Shown piece after piece: positions 61,501 through 64,000 of a stretch of 64,000 nt of DNA. The first letter of the stretch is position 1, and every line of letters begins with the position of its first letter. Made by a program: the position numbers and the translations under genes. The notes beneath the pieces are model-generated. The model ran no database searches and was not told the origin of the DNA. It was given only the letters and a program-made list of their open reading frames with translations. The DNA is from Sedimentitalea arenosa (GTDB taxonomy: Bacteria; Pseudomonadota; Alphaproteobacteria; Rhodobacterales; Rhodobacteraceae), in NCBI RefSeq assembly GCF_016428585.1, contig NZ_JAELVR010000010.1, positions 1 to 64,000 on the forward strand. The letters run 5' to 3'.

Positions 61501-62499
61501 TCGCCACGACCGTCGTCTCTGTCAAAAGCGGTTGTGTTCGGCGCACCCGAGGTGGTTCTCCTGGACCTGCCGCAGCTCACCGAAGACCAGCCCGCCCACC
61601 GACCCTTCGCGGCAGTACACGCGGTGCCATGGCCGGGAGAAATCGCTGTGTTCCGCAGCCCCTCGACCGACGGCTTCGAACTGCTCACCAGCTTCGGGAC
61701 GCGGGCCCGGATCAGCACACTGGTGTCGGACTTCTACCCGGGACCCACCTCGCGCTTCGACCTCGACAATGTGCTGGAGATCAATCTGTTGTCGGGCACG
61801 CTGGAAAGCGTCACCGATCTCGCCCTGTTCGGCGGCGCTAATGCGCTGGCCGTCGAGAGCGCGCCCGGCGTCTGGGAGATCGTGCAGGCGGGCGCTGCGG
61901 AACTGATCGCACCGGGCCGGTATCGCCTGACCCGGCTCCTGCGTGGCCAGCGCGGCACCGAAGATGCCATGGGCAACCCGGCGCCCGCCGGCGCGCGGGT
62001 GGTGGTGCTCGACGAGAGCATTGCTGCGCTGCCCATTGCCGAGGCCGATCTTGGGCTTCCCTGGACCTGGCGCGTCGGTCCCGCCAGCCATGCGATGAGT
62101 GACGAGACCTACGTCGCCGAGACCTTCACGCCCGCCGGTGTGGGCCAGAGGCCGTTTTCGGTCACCCATGTCGAGCAGCCATGGCGCCACGCGCGCAGCC
62201 CCGGCGACCTCACGATCCGCTGGACACGCCGCTCCCGGGCCCACGCGGCTGATAGCTGGGGCGGGCTGGAGGCGCCCCTCGAAGAAGAACTCGAGGCTTA
62301 CGAGGTCGAGATCCTCGACGGCACAATTGTGAAAAGGGTGCTGAGCGCGACTGAAACCAGCACGATCTATACCTCCGCAGATCAGATCGCGGATCGGGGC
62401 GCGTTGCTCGGGCCCGGTGACACGCTCGACATTCGCATCTTCCAGCTCTCCACCCGTGTCGGGCGGGGTGCACCCAAATCCGTCACGCTCCATTTCTGA
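58531..62499 (+). CDS. Host-specificity/baseplate megatron (GTA TIM-barrel type, gpJ-like)
   Basis: A 1322-residue protein. It begins with a glycine-rich region (MATLVLGAAGAAIGGSIGGT, VIPRVFGRMRVGGTLIWATD) as in gpJ-type proteins. The middle is a TIM-barrel glycosidase-like domain (VDAFLIGSEMRGVTTIRSER, TKISYAADWSEYFGHHPRDG, DFIGIDNYMPISDWRDGFEH, IRFTELGCPAIDRGTNQPNV, WTWDARPYPFYPALTDVWAD). The end holds tail-fibre attachment domains (WRVGPASHAMSDETYVAETF, RRSRAHAADSWGGLEAPLEE). Homologous by pattern to GTA gene 15, the central hub. Confidence 0.92.
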   Translation: MATLVLGAAGAAIGGSIGGTLLGVSAATIGGYVGATLGSVVDNWLVSSMAPDQRIEGARLDTLRVTSASEGAVIPRVFGRMRVGGTLIWATDFRETSTTTTQGGGKGGGGGGSVTTTEYRYSASFAVALCEGAITGIGRIWADGKPMDLSGVTWRWYPGDEDQDPDPFITAKMGAEATPAYRGTAYVVFEDLPLGSYGNRLPQLSFEVFRPLADPDTAEGLIRAVTMIPASGEFAYATDAIRKGGNGATQAENLNARADTPDMVVALDRLQASAPNIESVSLVVSWFGDDLRAGHCRITPKVDLAAKTTRPHSWSVNGVNRAAAELVSQDSDGRVNFGGTPADVSVIQAIREMKARGMRVTFYPFLMMDIPPDNTLPNPYSHHAAESGQPAFPWRGRITCSPAAGYAGTVDKTVAAATQVLDFFGNASPSDFFVSGDSVRWTGPASDWGLRRMVLHYAHLCAAAGGVDAFLIGSEMRGVTTIRSERSTYPAVQAFRDLATDVRSILGSETKISYAADWSEYFGHHPRDGSGDVYFHLDPLWADPDIDFIGIDNYMPISDWRDGFEHLDAQDGWPAIHDRAYLQENIAGGEGFDWFYASAADRAAQLRTPITDGSASKPWVFRYKDLESWWANPHFDRPGGVESGTPTAWVPQSKPIRFTELGCPAIDRGTNQPNVFFDPKSSESKVPHFSRGWRDDAIQRAYLEATYLFWGEPSNNPVSAVYGDRMVHVPECAAWTWDARPYPFYPALTDVWADRPNWRLGHWLTGRLGSASLAALVRHLCLRVGLPETRIDVSDLRGALEGYVIGALESPRASITTLSRHFGFDAVESEGVIRFIMRGRTAVASISPDDLVAAREGDVLELTRGQETELPQALKWQVARADEDYDAAVVEARRITVDTTRIASESFPMALAPEEAERRCRRALMEAWTGRESAAFRLPPSRLALDPGDVVTLDHDGSAVPLRLVSIADAEARGLEAVRQDREAYDLPPGSPRPSSLSKAVVFGAPEVVLLDLPQLTEDQPAHRPFAAVHAVPWPGEIAVFRSPSTDGFELLTSFGTRARISTLVSDFYPGPTSRFDLDNVLEINLLSGTLESVTDLALFGGANALAVESAPGVWEIVQAGAAELIAPGRYRLTRLLRGQRGTEDAMGNPAPAGARVVVLDESIAALPIAEADLGLPWTWRVGPASHAMSDETYVAETFTPAGVGQRPFSVTHVEQPWRHARSPGDLTIRWTRRSRAHAADSWGGLEAPLEEELEAYEVEILDGTIVKRVLSATETSTIYTSADQIADRGALLGPGDTLDIRIFQLSTRVGRGAPKSVTLHF

Positions 62500-62506
62500 G
62501 GCCCTT

Positions 62507-63583
62507 ATGTCCGACACCACAACCCATCTGCTGCTGCCGTACCTTCTCGCGGCGCAGGCCCAGAAACATGTCACCCACAACGAAGCGCTGCGGCTGCTGG
62601 ACGGGCTGGTGCAGCTTTCCGTTCTCGATCGGGATCTGACCGTGCCGCCCGGAACACCCGCAGATGGGAATCGCTACATCGTCGCGGCAGGCGCCACCGG
62701 TGACTGGACGGGCTGGGACCTGAATGTGGCGCTCTGGACCGATGGCGCCTGGCTGCGCCTGCCGCCACGTGCGGGTTGGCGGGCCTGGGTCGAAGACGAG
62801 GGCCTGCTGATCGTCTACGATGGCGCGGGCTGGATCGGGACCACCCCGGCCGAATTGCAGAACATGGCGTTGCTGGGCGTTGGCACCAGCGCCGATCCGT
62901 CAAACCCGTTCTCGGCCAAGCTCAATGCCGCGCACTGGACGGCAAGGACCGCGGCAGAGGGCGGCGATGGCGATCTGCGCTATTCGCTCAACAAGGAAGG
63001 CGCCGCGGACGTGCTCTCCCTCCTGCTGCAGTCGGGGTTTTCCGCGCGGGCCGAGCTGGGACTGGTGGGATCGGATGATCTCACCCTGAAAGTCAGCCCG
63101 GACGGCACAGCCTGGCAGGAGGCGCTCTCCGTCGATCGGACCACCGGCATTGTCGACCAGCCGGCCCTGCCCCGCTTCAAGGCCTACACCAACTTTGACA
63201 ACTACGTCGCCCTCACCTCCTGGACGAAGATCGCCATCAACGCCGTGGAGGCAAACGATCAGAGCTGCTTTGACGCCACAACCAATCTCTTCACCGCACC
63301 TGTCGACGGGACATATCTCTTCGGGGCTTCGCTGCAGTTCAAGTCCAATGGCAGCAATTCCGCGCGCATGAGCGGACGGCTGGTGCGGAACGGCACGACG
63401 GTCATCCGGGGCTCTTACGGGGAGTTGTCGGGCAATCACCGCTCGGAAGAAACCTCCTTCTGGCTGCAGACCATGGCAGCTCTCACCGCCGGCGATACCG
63501 TGGAACTGCAGGGGTATTTCCGATCCGCGGACGGGTATTTTGCGGCCGAGACCACCACCTTCTGGGGGACAAAGATCGGATGA
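62507..63583 (+). CDS. DUF2793/C1q-like tail fibre protein
   Basis: A 358-residue protein (ATG 62507 after GAGG). Residues 1-130 are DUF2793: LLLPYLLAAQAQKHVTHNEA, LRLLDGLVQLSVLDRDLTVP, GRYIV-type and WVEDEGLLIVYDGAGWIGTT. The C-terminal 130 residues look like a C1q/TNF-like trimeric head (VALTSWTKIAINAVEANDQS, CFDATTNLFTAPVDGTYLFG, SGRLVRNGTTVIRGSYGELS, TAGDTVELQGYFRSADGYFA). It is a probable receptor-binding fibre at the tail tip. Confidence 0.88.
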   Translation: MSDTTTHLLLPYLLAAQAQKHVTHNEALRLLDGLVQLSVLDRDLTVPPGTPADGNRYIVAAGATGDWTGWDLNVALWTDGAWLRLPPRAGWRAWVEDEGLLIVYDGAGWIGTTPAELQNMALLGVGTSADPSNPFSAKLNAAHWTARTAAEGGDGDLRYSLNKEGAADVLSLLLQSGFSARAELGLVGSDDLTLKVSPDGTAWQEALSVDRTTGIVDQPALPRFKAYTNFDNYVALTSWTKIAINAVEANDQSCFDATTNLFTAPVDGTYLFGASLQFKSNGSNSARMSGRLVRNGTTVIRGSYGELSGNHRSEETSFWLQTMAALTAGDTVELQGYFRSADGYFAAETTTFWGTKIG

Positions 63584-63888
63584 GCCTGAAACCCTCCCTT
63601 GCCGAACAGCTTGGCGATGCCTTCCGGGAACACGGCATCACCGCGGCCATCGGCGTCTGGTTCACCTTCATCGCCGGGCTGGCCGCGGCCGTCACCCGCA
63701 AGGCCTTCACCAATGAGGCGCTGCTGCACAAGCTCGAACAGGAACTCGAGGCCGAGCGCGCCCGCATCGAGAAACGCCGGGATGAAGACCGCCGGGTCGA
63801 TCACGACCGGCTGGCCCGGATCGAAGCTGACATCCACGACATGCGCAACCTGATGCTGCAGGCCTTCCAGCGCAGTCCCGACGGTTGA
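63580..63888 (+). CDS. Small membrane protein with coiled-coil (holin-region)
   Basis: A 102-residue protein with one hydrophobic helix (HGITAAIGVWFTFIAGLAAA) followed by a charged coiled coil (ALLHKLEQELEAERARIEKR, RDEDRRVDHDRLARIEADIH). It overlaps the fibre gene stop (ATGA) and directly precedes a terminator and the endolysin. Its place suggests a holin or spanin-like part, but the single helix and long tail are not typical. Confidence 0.6.
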   Translation: MSLKPSLAEQLGDAFREHGITAAIGVWFTFIAGLAAAVTRKAFTNEALLHKLEQELEAERARIEKRRDEDRRVDHDRLARIEADIHDMRNLMLQAFQRSPDG

Positions 63889-63914
63889 CGCCAACCTCTC
63901 ATGCCCACCCAACT

Positions 63915-63940
63915 GCCCGCCCAATGTGGCGGGCTTTCTT
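63915..63940 (+). terminator. Rho-independent terminator before the endolysin gene
   Basis: GCCCGCC (63915-63921) and GGCGGGC (63928-63934) form a 7-bp stem with a 6-nt loop, followed by TTTCTTG. It is expected to end the structural operon, although the next gene starts only 16 nt later and may be partly read through. Confidence 0.7.
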
Positions 63941-63956
63941 GTTTCTGGAGGAATAG

Positions 63957-64000
63957 ATGACCACCACATTCTACACCCATTGGCGCGATGTGCCGCAGAC
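63957..64000 (+). CDS. Start of an endolysin-like gene (partial)
   Basis: ATG 63957 follows a strong GGAGG and encodes MTTTFYTHWRDVPQ up to the window end. From memory the start (FYxHWRDVP) is that of M15-type D-Ala-D-Ala peptidase endolysins of rhodobacterial prophages. The rest is not visible, so this is tentative. Confidence 0.5.
   Translation, partial: MTTTFYTHWRDVPQ

Larger units (their letters stand above)
29405..64000. mobile_element. Prophage (tailed siphovirus type), right end outside the window
   Basis: The run goes integrase (29405-30670), early genes, DNA methylases, terminase, portal, protease/scaffold, capsid, tail, host-specificity, and the start of lysis (63580-64000). Structural genes are in lambda-like order for the head and GTA-like order for the tail tip. 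Most genes are plus strand with 4-bp overlaps. The exceptions are the integrase, two small genes next to the terminase and three inserted cassettes. Nearly every structural gene looks intact, so the phage may be functional apart from its nonsense-bearing nuclease. The right end and lysis genes are not seen in full. Confidence 0.92.

Overview
The window looks like the chromosome of a marine- or soil-type alphaproteobacterium of the Rhodobacteraceae (Rhodobacterales). The DNA is GC-rich, the genes are short and tightly coupled, and the phage tail module resembles the gene transfer agent (GTA) tails of that family. These assignments come from recognising protein motifs by eye; no database search was run.

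Positions 1-20,440 are a patchwork of accessory DNA. It holds remnants of IS3, IS1380, a TnsA-like gene and a serine recombinase; a fused cyclophilin/M91-like protease/RTX protein (1074-3089); a three-gene uracil-DNA-glycosylase-like operon behind a palindromic operator (3582-5612); an ECF sigma/anti-sigma operon with DUF4394, fasciclin and (interrupted) MsrB genes (6363-9846); and a Tat-exported caspase-like protein paired with a Tat-exported serine hydrolase (11371-14285). A 47-nt piece of a tRNA-Met gene at 19947-19993 marks an old integration site.

Positions 20,441-28,308 look like ordinary host genes: a GNAT acetyltransferase, a PEP-mutase/isocitrate-lyase family enzyme, an MFS transporter, an NTF2-like protein, a winged-helix/TPR regulator, a methyltransferase and a small membrane operon that contains one amber codon.

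From about 29,400 to the right edge there is a large prophage whose right end is outside the window. Its order is: tyrosine integrase; a tightly overlapping early operon (AlpA-like protein, VRR-NUC nuclease, replication-initiator-like protein with iterons inside its own coding sequence, C5-methyltransferase); a lower-GC restriction-modification cassette (34,992-38,829); a ParB/methyltransferase; a terminase; a lambda-like head module (portal, S49 protease with nested scaffold, gpD-like and gpE-like proteins); a tail module with a -1 frameshifted chaperone pair; a GTA-like baseplate/host-specificity module; and the first genes of lysis. Three minus-strand accessory cassettes interrupt the structural operon: a VapC/AbrB-type toxin-antitoxin pair and two membrane proteins.

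The most interesting candidates for undescribed biology are the caspase/hydrolase pair, the cyclophilin-M91-RTX fusion, the glycosylase-like operon, the prophage restriction cassette, and the methyltransferase region where two overlapping reading frames both carry recognisable methylase C-terminal signatures.
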